Shown here: in pieces, positions 1 through 12,019 of the stretch
Layout: every line of letters begins with the position of its first letter
How positions within the stretch are numbered: position 1 is the stretch's first letter
Origin: Bolinopsis microptera
Lineage: Eukaryota; Ctenophora; Tentaculata; Lobata; Bolinopsidae
Assembly (NCBI RefSeq): GCF_026151205.1
Contig: NC_087084.1
Location: 13,545,453-13,609,452 of the forward strand
Direction of reading: 5' to 3'
Length of the DNA stretch: 64,000 nt
Position numbers and translations under genes: made by a program
The notes under the pieces: generated by a model
The model's input: the letters and a program-made list of their open reading frames with translations, nothing else
Told to the model about the DNA's origin: nothing
Databases searched by the model: none

Positions 1-340
1 GAATAAAAAAGTTTTAAAGGCCTATCTCGAAATTCTAAAAAGAGTAAAAGTTTCTAAATGGTCCTTAGAACATATCCTGAAAGTTTCAAGGTGATTGCTC
101 AAAAAATGTAGGAAGAGATAGATTTTTAGACTCGATTTTCAGGGCGCGCGATTGAAAATCGCTCGCGCAATACAATTACACATGAGCGCTGACCTTTGAC
201 CGGCAATAATTTCGGCTAGGAACAAAATTTTTCCATGGGACCAAAAATATCTGGTAGATATCACTCCCCTCTATCAGAAACAACTATAAAATCAATTTCG
301 AGAGAAATTTCATAAAGACCCCCCCCTGCCCCCTTAAGTT
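1..340 (+). repeat. Dispersed repeat family A, copy 1
   Basis: This stretch, ending in a C-rich run near 320-336, matches the reverse complement of 31984-32195. Shared blocks include the tract around GGCCTATCTCGAAATTCTA, the block with TGAGCGCTGACCTTTGACCGGC, and the end around CAACTATAAAATCAATTTCGAG. The second copy lacks roughly 100 bp of the middle. No coding potential is visible. It looks like an old non-autonomous element; its class is not determinable by eye. Confidence 0.6.
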
Positions 341-495
341 AAGTTCAACATTAACAAGCAAGTTACCGCCTATTTTTCTGTCAGTCTGGATTGAAATGTA
401 AAAGCTCTAACTTCTTAACTGAAACTGTAAGGATGCTAATTGCTACAAAAAGCGCAACAAGTTCCAATATCTCATAACAAAACGCATTATCTCAG

Positions 496-3400
496 AACGA
501 AGGTGGGGAAGAGCTACCAGCCCTACCCAGCATTGAGGACGTCCAGAGAAAGGTATATGGACTGTATATTTAAAAAATTTAAAAAATACTTACAGTAACT
601 TACAGCTTTACAGTACAATGACATTCAATGACTTACAATTACTAAAATAATTATAAAAACAACTTTCAATCGCCTGCAATAACTACTATGCAACTTTCAG
701 TAACTTATAGTACAATAACTTACAATTGCTTACAATAGTCAACAGTAACATTATCTGATTGTTAGGGGGTCAGGATGAAGCCCCCTCCCCCCCCCCCCCC
801 CGGCCCCCTCTTTGACACGACATCGACATAAAATACCCAGGCAGCAGATTGCTGCTATCAAAAACTCTCCGCAGCAAACAATTTCTCCTGTTTTTTTATA
901 ACATTTAATTACCATACACTCAACACTGTTATTTATTACTGGTACCTGAAATCCCTTTATCACTAATTTGTACACTAATCAGTTTGCCCGCTACTCCAGA
1001 ATTGTATTGTTTATCATTATGTCGCGTGGAGCAACTGTTATGAGAAGGTTACAACAATTTCTCACCATAGCAACCTGGCAACTCTAAACTTGGAACACGG
1101 TCCTCCATCACGTACAAACTAATAATAAATACGGAACGCGCGACACAAAATAACGTGTCGCAAACTTCCACCCTTTCTATTCACTGTGACATAAACGACG
1201 CGCATTCGCGCAAGACTCTTGTAATCATGGTTAAAAGATTACATTAGATCTTGGCAGTGAAAATATAAGTGGATTGTGAAAAAATGAGTCCTACGGGTAA
1301 ATGCCTCACAGAATGGCTAGCCTCACAGAATGGCCAAATTTGTAAATGTTTTTGTAACTAATTTTTTATAAAAGACTGGTAGGTTTTGTGGATACCATAT
1401 GAAACAAAAGTCTTCTGGCAACACTTCCTGTGGTGAAATCATTAACTAGGACCACATTTTCTGGCATAAATATGACTGTTTATGTAGAAATTTTGAGCAC
1501 TGAAAAATTTGTTTTCAAATTTTTGAACTAAGTTTACATTTGGGTGAGAACTTCTGGCACCAGTATGACAGAAGATGTTCAAAGAATAGTATTCATCAAA
1601 AAAAACGAACATTGTTCAATATAGGAAGAAAAAAAATGCTAAAATGGCTACACGCCTCACAAAATGGCCAAAATATGCCTCACAAAATTTGTTTTCAAAT
1701 TTTTGAACTAAGTTTGCATTTTGGTGAGAACTTCTGGCACCAGTATGACAGAAGATGTTTAAAGAATAGTATTCATCAAACAAAACGAACATAGTTCAAT
1801 TTAGGAAGAAACAAAATGTAAAAATGGCTAAACGCCTCACAAAATGGCCAAAATATGCCTCACAAAATGGCCAAAATTTAAAACTCCTTTTATTCAATGA
1901 AACCATAAGTCTAAAGTATTCACAAGCTATTTATTATACAATAACACCCCAGATGGAGTGTTTTTACAGCCGAATGAAGGTTATAAATCATGAAATCAGG
2001 GAATATGAACAACGCCACACAAAATGGCCATTTTTGGTGTAGGAAATTATGCCCTTTTTATTCAGTTCTAAGAAATTTCACCTATATGGGGGTGTTAAAA
2101 AGGCATATTAATACCAGCAGCATGCCTGAAACAAGAGCCAAAGGTTTTAGAAAAATAAAATTTTCTCGTTTTCTTTTTTTTTGCCATTTTGTCAGGCATT
2201 TTTTCTTTTTTGTGAAATAATTTTTCACAGCTCAGTTTTTTCGTGAGTTTTAGGTTATTACCCCATTCCTTAATAGGTTTTCTAAGAACGTGTGGTGATA
2301 GAAATTTAAAAAGTATCTCCATCAACAAAATTATAGAAATTCAGATTTGGCCATTCTGTGAGGCATGTTTTTTTCGAGGAAGATTTTCCGGCCAATTTTT
2401 CTCAAAGAAAAAATGGTTATGAGATTAAATGAACCCCCGGGAAGAAAAATATGAGTGTCAACTTAGCTTCTTATGAGATAAAAACTGGAATAAAGTGTGT
2501 TTTGTGACTTTGAGAGACCTTCCTTTTTTTTGGCCATTCTGTGAGGCAAATAGAATCCTCTTTGGGACGCAGATTCAATGGTGCAGATCCACTTTGCCAT
2601 CTTAAGAGGAACTCATTCTCACAGCGTCCTTTCATTTCATACACTCTTTTGATCCATTTCTATCTTTTATAGGCTATATTACTATTAGTTGTTTTTTTTT
2701 AAACTCCAGCTTCTGTTCCCGACAAATGATCAGGAAACATTGCAGGCTTCAGTAAAACGAATGGTGTCCGAGAAATCAATTCAACAGGCTGTATCTGAGA
2801 AGGAGAAAAAACTCGAGGTGAAATATTGTTAATTGATTTTAAAGCGAAAATTTGATAAAATCTACTTTAAAATTTAATTTCATAGAGTTTCATCTCATGT
2901 AAACATTTTTATTTTTAATTTTACCCAAACATTTATTACTTACTTTAAAATATCAGAACTTTTTAATTTTACCAAAACATTCTTGCAATTTTTGCACATT
3001 CTTGCAATTTTATCAGGTAGTAATTGAAGATGGTCCACAAGAGATGGCAAGCTTCCTTGAGATAATGCAGGAGAACAATGCGTACGAGAACGCGTGCATC
3101 GTCGTGGGTATGCCAGCTTTTCATATTTTATCTAAATTCTCATTGGAAATGTCAGAAGAAGATTTGTTTGATGTGTCACATGAACGTATGTTTTATGCTA
3201 CACCTTGTTATTAAAAATTCTGATATTTTAAAGAAGTCATGAAATTAATGATGGTCTAATTCTAACTGGATGATTTTCTTCAGGTGCTTTTGGTGCTGCC
3301 GCTAACGGTGCAACCATGCCAGTCTTCGCAGTCCTCTTCGCAGAAGTTATTCAGGTTAACATTATCTTTTTAAAATTCTTAATTTCTACTGTTTGTTTAA

Positions 3401-6400
3401 CATTTATTCTAGATTATAGATATTATCAGTTTATCCTTGGCCGAGTTATCACACCGGGTCTGGATCTAATGAGTCTAGTGAATCAATCCAGATTGAATAG
3501 TTGATCATTGAATTTACCTGCAACGTAGATAAGAAGAAGTGCGACTACATCCCACGCTATGATGTTCTAATGGATGTTACGCTATATTAGCGACAAGAGA
3601 AACGCCACTTTTGGACGTAAGGAGAGTTCTCACTCCTGGACTCCTCAAACTACATTATATTAGTATTTAAAGTATGGGGTACAATATACATTATTATACA
3701 TTGTTATATCCTAACATATTTAACCTCGTAGGCCCTGGCTTCAGTGTTACCACCGGATCCAGAAAACGAAGACTACAAACCTGACTACAGCAAAACTGAC
3801 AAGTGGTCTTTATTCTTTGTAATTGTCGCCCTTGTGGCTGGTCTTGCCAACTTTTTACAGGTATGTAGGATTTTGTATGTTTCTCAGTTTCAAATCTTTT
3901 GATTACAGTTTAAATAGGAATATGTTCAAGCTTTTTATGTAACTGCTGTGTTTTCAGATAAGTTCGGCAACAAAAATAAAACAAATTATTATGGTTTTGA
4001 ATCTGGAAATTATCGTTAATATGACAACCTTAACCCTTATGAATTTTTTCAAGTTGTAACCGGTTCCCTACTGCCATTGTGATTTAAAACTGTGCACCAT
4101 TATTTCAGATTCATTTCATGAGCCTCAGTGGTTTAAGCTTCACAACGAGAATGCGACGGAAAGCTTTCAAAGCTCTACTCCGAAAGGTAGGTTCCTTTTT
4201 AGGTTCCTTTTAGGTTCCTTTTATTTGTGAAAACCTTTTTCCCGGCGGAAGAACTTGACACGTGATGTTTTGAAATACCCGACAAATTAGAAAATTCTCA
4301 AAATTTAAATAGGTTTAATCAAAGTATCGTGCGGTTATAATAAAAAAGCATCCAATTCCCTTGAATTAAATTTGAAGTTTTGTGCGGATATGATATAAAC
4401 GCCTCTATTTTCCAGAACATGGGTTACTTTGACCTACCAGAGAATTCGATTGGAGCACTTACTACACGCTTATCAGAAGATGCGGCTGCTATCAAAGGAG
4501 CTACTGGTTTGTTTTCTAGTTAATACATTTAGCTAGTTACCAGGCTTGTTGCTTATAAACCAGCTTTTATTTAGATAAATTGTGGGTCACAGTTTATACT
4601 AAAATCAGGTCCTGTTCTGCACCGGATAGTTGAAATTCTTTAAATTTCCCTCAGGAGTTAGGATTGGTACGATATTACAAAACTTAGTTGGATTGGGAGT
4701 TGGTATTGGGATAGCCTTCTCTGCAAGTTGGCGTCTTTCTTTGCTCACTCTCGCTTGCATACCTTTCGTAGCAGCTGCAGGTAATACTTGTATATCATCT
4801 TCGTTATTGTAAAGTCATTTATCATTCATCCCAGAGAAATTTTCCCAACAAATGGATAACAAAAAGGCGCTGACCCCTTTCCCTCCACATTACTTTGTTT
4901 TTCCAGGGAGTGTCCAAATGATGCAACTGACTGGAACCATGAAAACCATGACAAGGCTTTACGAACAAGCTGGCCAAGTTGCTGCTGAAGCTGTTGAAAA
5001 CATGAGGACTGTTTCTTCGCTGTGTATCGAGCCACTGTTCTTAAAGAAATACGCTGCCTCCCTTAAACAACCTTCCCAGTAAGTTTGGATAACTTAAATA
5101 CTATTTCGTGTCAGTTCTGTACAATGTTACTTTTTCAAAAAGAAGATATTTCATACATTCCGATTGCCAAATAAGCAAATAATAAGAATTGTAAATCTCA
5201 GGAAGTTTAAGAAGCAAGCTCATTTGACAGGAATATCCATGGGGCTGGCTGAAGCGGTCATATTCTTCACCTATGCTGCTGTATTTACGTATGGCAACTA
5301 TCTCATGAATCTACCAGTTTGTCACAGTGGTAGACTGACTTTTACTCAGCTCATGAAGTAAGCCTTATGTTCATAATTAGGTCTGTTCAATTAACATGCA
5401 TATGTTTTTGTATTTCTGTTTTTTTTAATTCAAATTTTACAGTGATATGATGTTGGAAGTATGAAGGTATAAGGTAGATAGAGAACAAAAAAATATATAT
5501 GGGGAGCAAAGAGATCAGACTAGACTGTTCTTTCACTATCCAATAAACATTTCCATAGATGCTTAGTGACCTCAGATTTGAAAAGACTAGTAGACACAAT
5601 CTGTAACAATTCTGACTTAACTTAGGTAAAATTAGTGACACAATAGACAGACTGTCGGCCAAATTGCAAGTATGAGTCTGATAGAGTTTAAACAAAATGC
5701 CGTGAATAATGGAAAATACTTCTTACAGGGTATTTTCTGGGATAGTCTTCTCAGCCATGACAATTGGTGAGACAATGGCCATGCTACCGGACTACGGAAA
5801 GGCGAAAGCAAGTGCTTTCAAGCTTTTCAAACTCATAAGAGAACCTCCCATAATCGACGCTTACACCGATAAAGGAATGAAGGTGAGAAGATTATTAGAC
5901 TTTGGTTGAATCTGAAAAGTATGTATTCAGGTATTCAGGGGAACCTTCGAGATGTTCTAGATGTTCTAGTAGTTCTAGAAGTTCTAGATGTTCTAGAAGT
6001 TCTAGATGTTCTAGATGTTCTCTAGAAATCGAATTACACAAATTTGATCCATGTTGCCCAAACAGATGTTTTGCCCATTGGGGGTTTTATTTTTTAACTG
6101 ATTATGATGTAAACAATAAATTAGTCCATTGGAGAATTCAGAATGGAGATGCTCCCCTTACTAGGGGCTTTCAATCAATAAATATTTGTGGCAAATTTAA
6201 ATGTTAAATTTATAGCATTACATGCTTGCCAATGATATTAGATCGTAAAGTAACCCATCTTGGGATATTTTAGCTTTTACTAAAATTGTGGCACAGCTTG
6301 CCCAAATGGTGGCTAGAAATGGGCCCGTGTGCCTCAAATGTGCTACATATTTTGAGAATACATCCCCTCCCTGCAAGGTTGTTAAATACGTCAAATTTTC

Positions 6401-9168
6401 GTGAAAGAATACGGCGTATTCGGTTCTAATAAAGAATACGTCGTAATACGCCGTAATACGGTAATTTCTATGGATTGTTAAATACGTCCACGAATACGCC
6501 GTAATACGCCGTAATACGCTGATTTGTCAAAATTAAACTTTACAGCTGCGCGCCACCCTCATCATTGATCATGCATTAAAGGAGTGCAGTTATACATGAT
6601 AACTTAAATTTGTAATCAAATTTCATGGATAATCCGATAAGCTAACATTTTTTGCGAAATTATCAATTACATATTAATACATATTTAATGATTTTGATGT
6701 TTAGAATTTAAAGACCGTCCGCGATCAATTTCAACTTCAAGCCAAAAGCCGCGCAACAACTTGCACTACTCCGGTCTGGGAATTAATTTTTCAGTTTGTT
6801 AGCCGTCAGTAATTACTAATTAGGAATTAGAGGCTGCTCCTAAAACGATCTCGCAATTATCAAAGTTTAAGACCATTTTCTAAAGTTCAGTCCCCTCAAC
6901 ATATTTGAATTTTTGAATTTTTTGAATAAAGAATACGTCGTAATACTAATACGTCAATTTTCGAGGATTAATACGTATTCGTATTCCAATACGTATTCCC
7001 TCCTAATACGTATTTAACAACCTTGCCGTCCTTTAAGTCTTGATATAAAGATGCAGCGCGCGTTACGACGTAGAATTATAAACATACATCGGTCACGTAC
7101 ATAACAACAATCTTCGGACTAATTGATTACGAGCTGTTGTTTAAGTTTTTCTTCAATTATATTCCGAATTCAAAATCTGTTTTGGTTTATTTGTTCAAAC
7201 AAGATTTAACCTAACACCCCTGTGTATCATCGTTATAATAATTACCGTATTTCAGCCTGAAGTTCAAGGACTTCTCCGGTTCGACAACGTCAAATTCGAC
7301 TACCCGTCACGACCTGACCTGCCTGTTCTGAAAGGTAAAAATTCGATGAATATTCTGAATATTTTATTTTTTGCATTATAATAGAGAGTGGCTAAAAGTT
7401 AGTCTGCTAACTTTTTCAGTCCGTTCACAGTTCACCTATGATAGTAGGCGTACCACTGCATATCGTATTTTTTCAGGTCTCTCGTTCAAGGTGGACAAAG
7501 GCAAGACAATCGCCTTGGTCGGGGAAAGTGGCTGTGGAAAATCCACCTCGGTGCAACTTTCAGAACGGTTCTATGATGTCCTCGACGGCAATGTGGTTAG
7601 TTACAATGGATATCACACCTTAATAGCAAATTAAATATCTAGAGCGGAATCACATAGAATTTTGGTGATATTTTATAATTGGTATATTAAATACCGAATT
7701 CGGTGAAATTAGGCTTGGGTTAGCAGATACGTATACTTAAGAAACGGTAGCAAAGCTCGTATTTCATGTTGGCTGTACGATCACCATTAAATATTGTCCA
7801 TATCTTTGGGTGGCATTTTAAGGCTCGAGGGCTGGGCAGCTAATCCGGCGCATCTGGTGACCCGTTCAATGAGTTAAATACGGTGAATAGAAATAATAAA
7901 CTGAAACAAATCCGCACTTTGAAGCAACCTTTGCGCTCGTAAACACAACCATATTTTCATTATCATGTCACTCGATTTAGTAATAGCTTGATTTTGTTAA
8001 AATGATCTGACACAGGGACTTGATAGGGTAATTTTAACCGTCTAGTGCTAAACTTGGCTCATATTTCAAGGTTATTTCGAGGAAAACAATGGAATAATAA
8101 ACTTGATGTTTTCATAATAAACAATTTCCAATCTCAGACGATCGATGACATTGACATCAGAGAGATAAACGTAGCGCATCTGAGACAACAGATGGGGCTC
8201 GTTTCACAGGAACCTATCTTGTTCGACTACTCCATTGAGGGTCAGTACAGTTTGTAGTTGAACATATTCGTTGAAATCACAGGTCAATGAGCAGGATTAC
8301 ATTATAAAGATGGGTGAGCTCATTGCCACATATCTTTCAGTTACGTAACAAAATTACTAGCTGTTAACTGAGTTTTTTTCAGAGAACATAAAGTACGGAG
8401 CTCTCTTCAGAACGGTGACAGAGGATGAAGTCCGGAGAGCTGCTATCGCTGCTAACATCAACAACTTCATCGTGTCTCTTCCTGATGTAAATCACACAGA
8501 ACTACTCTTTTATTCATAGTATTAGTATTCATAGTATTAGTTGGTGTCTGTTTTGGATTGTTTAGTACTTGAGTATTTGAATCAAACTAAATCTAAACTT
8601 TAAATCTAAAAATCCAACTCACTGTTCACCATATCAGGGGTATAATACCCGTGTGGGTGAGAAGGGAACTCATCTCTCGGGAGGACAGAAGCAGAGAATA
8701 GCCATTGCTCGGGCTCTAGTTAGGAACCCCAAGATACTGCTCCTAGACGAGGCAACCAGTGCCCTGGATAACGAGAGCGAGAAGGTAATTGATGATGATC
8801 AAGTGATTTTCTGATAAAACATGCTGCGGAATTGTTACAGTTTTATCTAATATCGGCAACCAAAAGTAAATAAAAGAAGCACTATTTTCAAATTGAGCAG
8901 ATCTACAACTCCTAAATCAGTGTTATAATGTCTGTACTGTGAACAAGTCTGTAGCCCTGATTATCCCCAGGTCGTACAAGAAGCTCTGGACAGAGCACGT
9001 GAAGGCAGAACATGTCTGGTGATTGCCCACAGACTCTCAACCATCCAGACAGCAGATCTCATCTGTGTCATCCAAGAGGGTTCAGTTGTGGAGAGTGGGA
9101 CTCATGCGGAACTGATAGCCTTGAGGGGGGTTTACTACAACCTTAACAAATCCGCTGACAAACATTAG
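496..9168 (+). CDS. ABCB-type full ABC transporter, C-terminal half (5' end outside window)
   Basis: Spliced model, 660 codons plus stop: 496-552, 2710-2817, 3017-3107, 3284-3354, 3732-3860, 4109-4186, 4416-4506, 4655-4780, 4907-5078, 5202-5357, 5729-5882, 7256-7334, 7477-7595, 8138-8240, 8383-8486, 8638-8784, 8971-9168. All introns are GT-AG and phases stay in register. The first two exons encode a charged linker after the missing first half. Then come six membrane segments (visible residues about 86-410) and the second nucleotide-binding domain: Walker [10 protein letters not shown] (about 453), Q-loop VSQEP (about 500), signature LSGGQKQR (about 559), Walker [13 protein letters not shown] (about 579) and H-loop AHRLST (about 615). 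This order fits the P-glycoprotein/BSEP group of plasma-membrane exporters. Substrate cannot be inferred. The 496-552 exon is the least certain. No broken motif is seen, so the gene is probably functional. Confidence 0.93.
780..800 (+). repeat. Poly-C run in ABC transporter intron
   Basis: A C-rich homopolymer of about 20 bases lies in the first visible intron. It follows a stretch (575-755) of imperfect CAGTAACTTACA-like repeats. No gene is seen between 553 and 1300. Confidence 0.7.
1302..2548. mobile_element. MITE-like element with TGCCTCACAGAATGGCC inverted ends
   Basis: The motif TGCCTCACAGAATGGC occurs at 1302-1317 and again at 1320-1336. Its inverted form TTTGGCCATTCTGTGAGGCA lies at 2346-2365 and again at 2528-2548. 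Internal CCTCACAAAATGGCC motifs recur around 1655-1875 and at 2014-2028. No transposase ORF is present. It sits wholly in an intron of the ABC transporter. Exact termini and target duplication are not clear, and the two right-hand motifs may reflect two overlapping elements. Confidence 0.55.
1503..1862 (+). repeat. 180-bp direct tandem duplication
   Basis: 1503-1682 and 1683-1862 are near-identical copies in perfect 180-bp register, differing at a handful of bases. Short open frames here arise from the repeat and are not genes. Confidence 0.85.
5948..6022 (+). repeat. TTCTAG-based short tandem repeat
   Basis: Repeated GATGTTCTA / AGTTCTA 9-mers lie just after the exon ending at 5882. The short Cys/Ser-rich frame over it is an artefact of the repeat. 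Confidence 0.75.
6373..7026. mobile_element. TIR element (654 bp) in ABC transporter intron
   Basis: Perfect 18-bp terminal inverted repeats, GCAAGGTTGTTAAATACG at 6373-6390 and its reverse complement at 7009-7026, bound a 654-bp element. Subterminal AATACGCCGTAATACG motifs repeat inside at 6400-6520 and 6920-7010. No transposase frame is present, so it is non-autonomous. The target-site duplication is unclear. Confidence 0.75.
7596..8137 (+). other. Intron without recognised content
   Basis: The intron between the Walker A exon and the Q-loop exon of the ABC transporter. I see no repeat or coding segment in it. Confidence 0.7.
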
Positions 9169-12019
9169 GTTGAGTCTTTCCAGTTGACTGGTTGAGACTT
9201 TTCCTGAGTACTAAATATTAATAGAGACTTTTTGGCCAGATGTGGAGATTTAAAGCTCGTATGGTAATAATATTGTGTTTGGCTGCGGTTTATAACTGAG
9301 ATTTTAAACCAAAATACAGAAATTCTGAAGGTATAGTATAGGAGCTGTAAAACTTGTATTCAATTAAAACTTAATTTTATGATGGTCTGAACTTAATTGT
9401 TGATAGTTACTTTGTCCCTTGTCATTTTCTTCACACTATTTCCACTCTATTTGCTAATTCCAAGTTGAAACTTCTGTACACATTTTCTTTGGCCCTTTTC
9501 TTGTAAATCAATCGCTGGATGAAATGTTAATATCAAACTCACCAAACGATAGAATTATTTTTTACGACTTCTAATACTGTTTAATATTCTGTGTTTATGT
9601 CAAATTAACATAATATGTAATGTGCAAAGTGCAAGTATCAATATAACTAATTCTTTTGTACACTCTTAGCTTGTTAGTTAATTCTTTTCCTTGTGTATAA
9701 TATTTTTATCAGATAGTTCAAAACATTTTTTAATGAAAAGATGCATTTTTAATTGTCAACACAATTTAGACTTAATCGAATGTAAATAATCTTTAATCTA
9801 GGCTTCAACATCCAATTTCAACTAGCGCATCGCTCGACCTGAAGATAAGCGGACTTTTTATCCTATAATTTATAACCATAATATCATCAGTATCCAACAA
9901 TTTAGACCTACTCGAATTTTACTTTTGTTACATTGATGCACATTTTGCCGGCCGATTGCTGAAATGTAGGGCAAAAAATAGCGATTGAGCAAAAGTTCGT
10001 TTCCATTGCACGGATAAAAAACAATAAAACTCTGGTTTACTAGTACGTACTAGCACTTAATGAATAAAATATAAATAAACCAATATCGGCAATCAAAGTA
10101 AATAATCATTAAATTTCAAGCGGTACCCCAATTCAAATTAAATAATTTGTACAACCATCTCCAAAAAAGTAAAAGAGTTTAGCAGTTAGTAACGCACTGT
10201 TAGAATTACGTTACGATAAAATGCTGCTCCAAGTTTTTTGTTGTTGTTAAAAATCCAACGCTCGGGGTCGGGAGAAAAGTTAATTGGTATGCTAATATAC
10301 TTTTATACTGCGTGACCATCTATTAAAATTTATGGAAACTTTGATAATTTTACCTTATTAAATATTTTTCGATTTTAGTTGAACTTGACCTGAACGACAA
10401 TTTTATCTAGTAGGTGGTTAAACTAGTCTCTATTTACATTCATATTTTACAAAATAGCGTTAGTATCGAAATTAAGTATTAAAACATTGAACATACTTCT
10501 ATTTTGCGTTAACTAATCGAATCAACAAAAACATAAAATGTTTATCAAATTCTATTTATTGTAGGCAGTGCGCCATCGACCGTAAGACGCGCGCGTTGAC
10601 CATTGAATGGTTTTTAGCTCTTATTTCGGCCAGCACATTATTTCGGAAACAATCAAAAAGTTATAATACTTCCCATGGAACAATTTTGTTGAAATTTGGT
10701 CAGCGTACGTAAACACTTATGTTCTACTGAACCTAAATTAGTTTGAGCAATTTCGATGGTCAGAATTTGAGTTATCAACGGATTTATACCTATTTTGTCA
10801 TTTTTAGACCTCTTTATCAAGGCCAATCTCTCCCAACTAAATTAGGTTCGGTAGTTAAGTATGATTGGAAGGTTCTGACAAATTTTCAGCATGATTCATG
10901 TTCAGGAACCGAAGATATTATAGAATAATACGACAAAAATCAACGAATTTCGTCAAATTACGCGACTTTTACACCTAATTTTGCTCCAAAATGCAAAAGC
11001 CGCGCACCATCAAATATGGCACCTAGGCGAAACTCACTGATCATTCCAAAAAGGTATGACAAATTTGGTACTGTGAAAATTCTCACAGTCTCTAGAAAAC
11101 AGTGGTACAAAAATTTTTTATCAAATCATTATTATAATTATGACATGTTTTGACAAAGAAACATGATTTTTAATCACATATCTTATGCTATGATACACTC
11201 TACGAATAGTTTAACCAATTATATTCGCAACAAATTTTGAAATTTTATCCGGATCGTTGAACTTAACTTTAAGCTATCGGTTATATAAACATGATAATCA
11301 TAAAGATTGTAGACTATAAAAATAAAAGTTATAAAAAGTTCGACTTTTTAGTCGTGCCACCGTTCAGTGACAGTATTGTAATATTTAAAAAATTAACTTT
11401 CTGCCTGGGGCCGAGCTGAGACAGTTTACATTGACGGATGTTACATTGTTACTCGTCTAAATTTCTTCGAAGTTACTGGGCCGCGCTCAGCCTGTCATTC
11501 CGCCTAATCTTTAATTGACGATGTCAATTCATGGCAGCTCGGCGCGGCACAGTAGCGCATCTCGCCGATCTAGCCAGAGAAGCCTTATTGAGTGCGCGGC
11601 GCGGCACAGTAACGCATCGCGCTACAAAAATAAAATCAATTACAAAAATTAAAATGTTAAATTAAACTTAAAAACAAAAAAGCTTTTGTAAGACATGATC
11701 TGACTAAATATTTAACAACATTTATATACTTCAATTAAGATTAAATTATATTTAGTAAAACATGTCCAGATATTAAATTATTGTCATACTATACGTTGTA
11801 TTACCCTCCGCGCACGAGTGCACGGTTCCCCTGTATCGTCAGAACGATAAAGTGAAACGACCGTGGGGTCACAACGTAATACAATTGAATTACTGGTCTA
11901 AAGATATATAAATAATACGAAGACGTTAACCCTGCTTTTGTCATTTCAAAGATTTGGACCTGAAGCCTGCATATATATATGTTCAATCTTTTAGAAATCA
12001 GAATTTTCGATCAGTGTCT
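9169..12019. other. Intergenic, repeat-rich; convergent gene ends
   Basis: This separates the 3' end of the ABC transporter (stop 9166-9168) from the 3' end of the minus-strand LH2-like gene (stop 12020-12022), so the two genes converge. It holds dispersed repeat family B (below) and a duplicated GC-rich segment around GGCGCGGCACAGTA (11541-11566 and 11596-11622). The rest is AT-rich with nothing recognised. Confidence 0.6.
10925..11884 (+). repeat. Dispersed repeat family B, copy 1
   Basis: 10925-11125 matches the reverse complement of about 59085-59290, including CAAATATGGCACCTAGGCGA and the CTCTAGAAAACAGTGGTACA block. 11793-11884 matches the reverse complement of 58889-58966. The latter segment is itself a hairpin, with GTTGTATTACC at the left and the inverted GGTCACAACGTAATACAA at the right. 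Spacing between blocks differs in the two copies, so one has gained or lost DNA. No coding sequence is seen. Confidence 0.65.
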
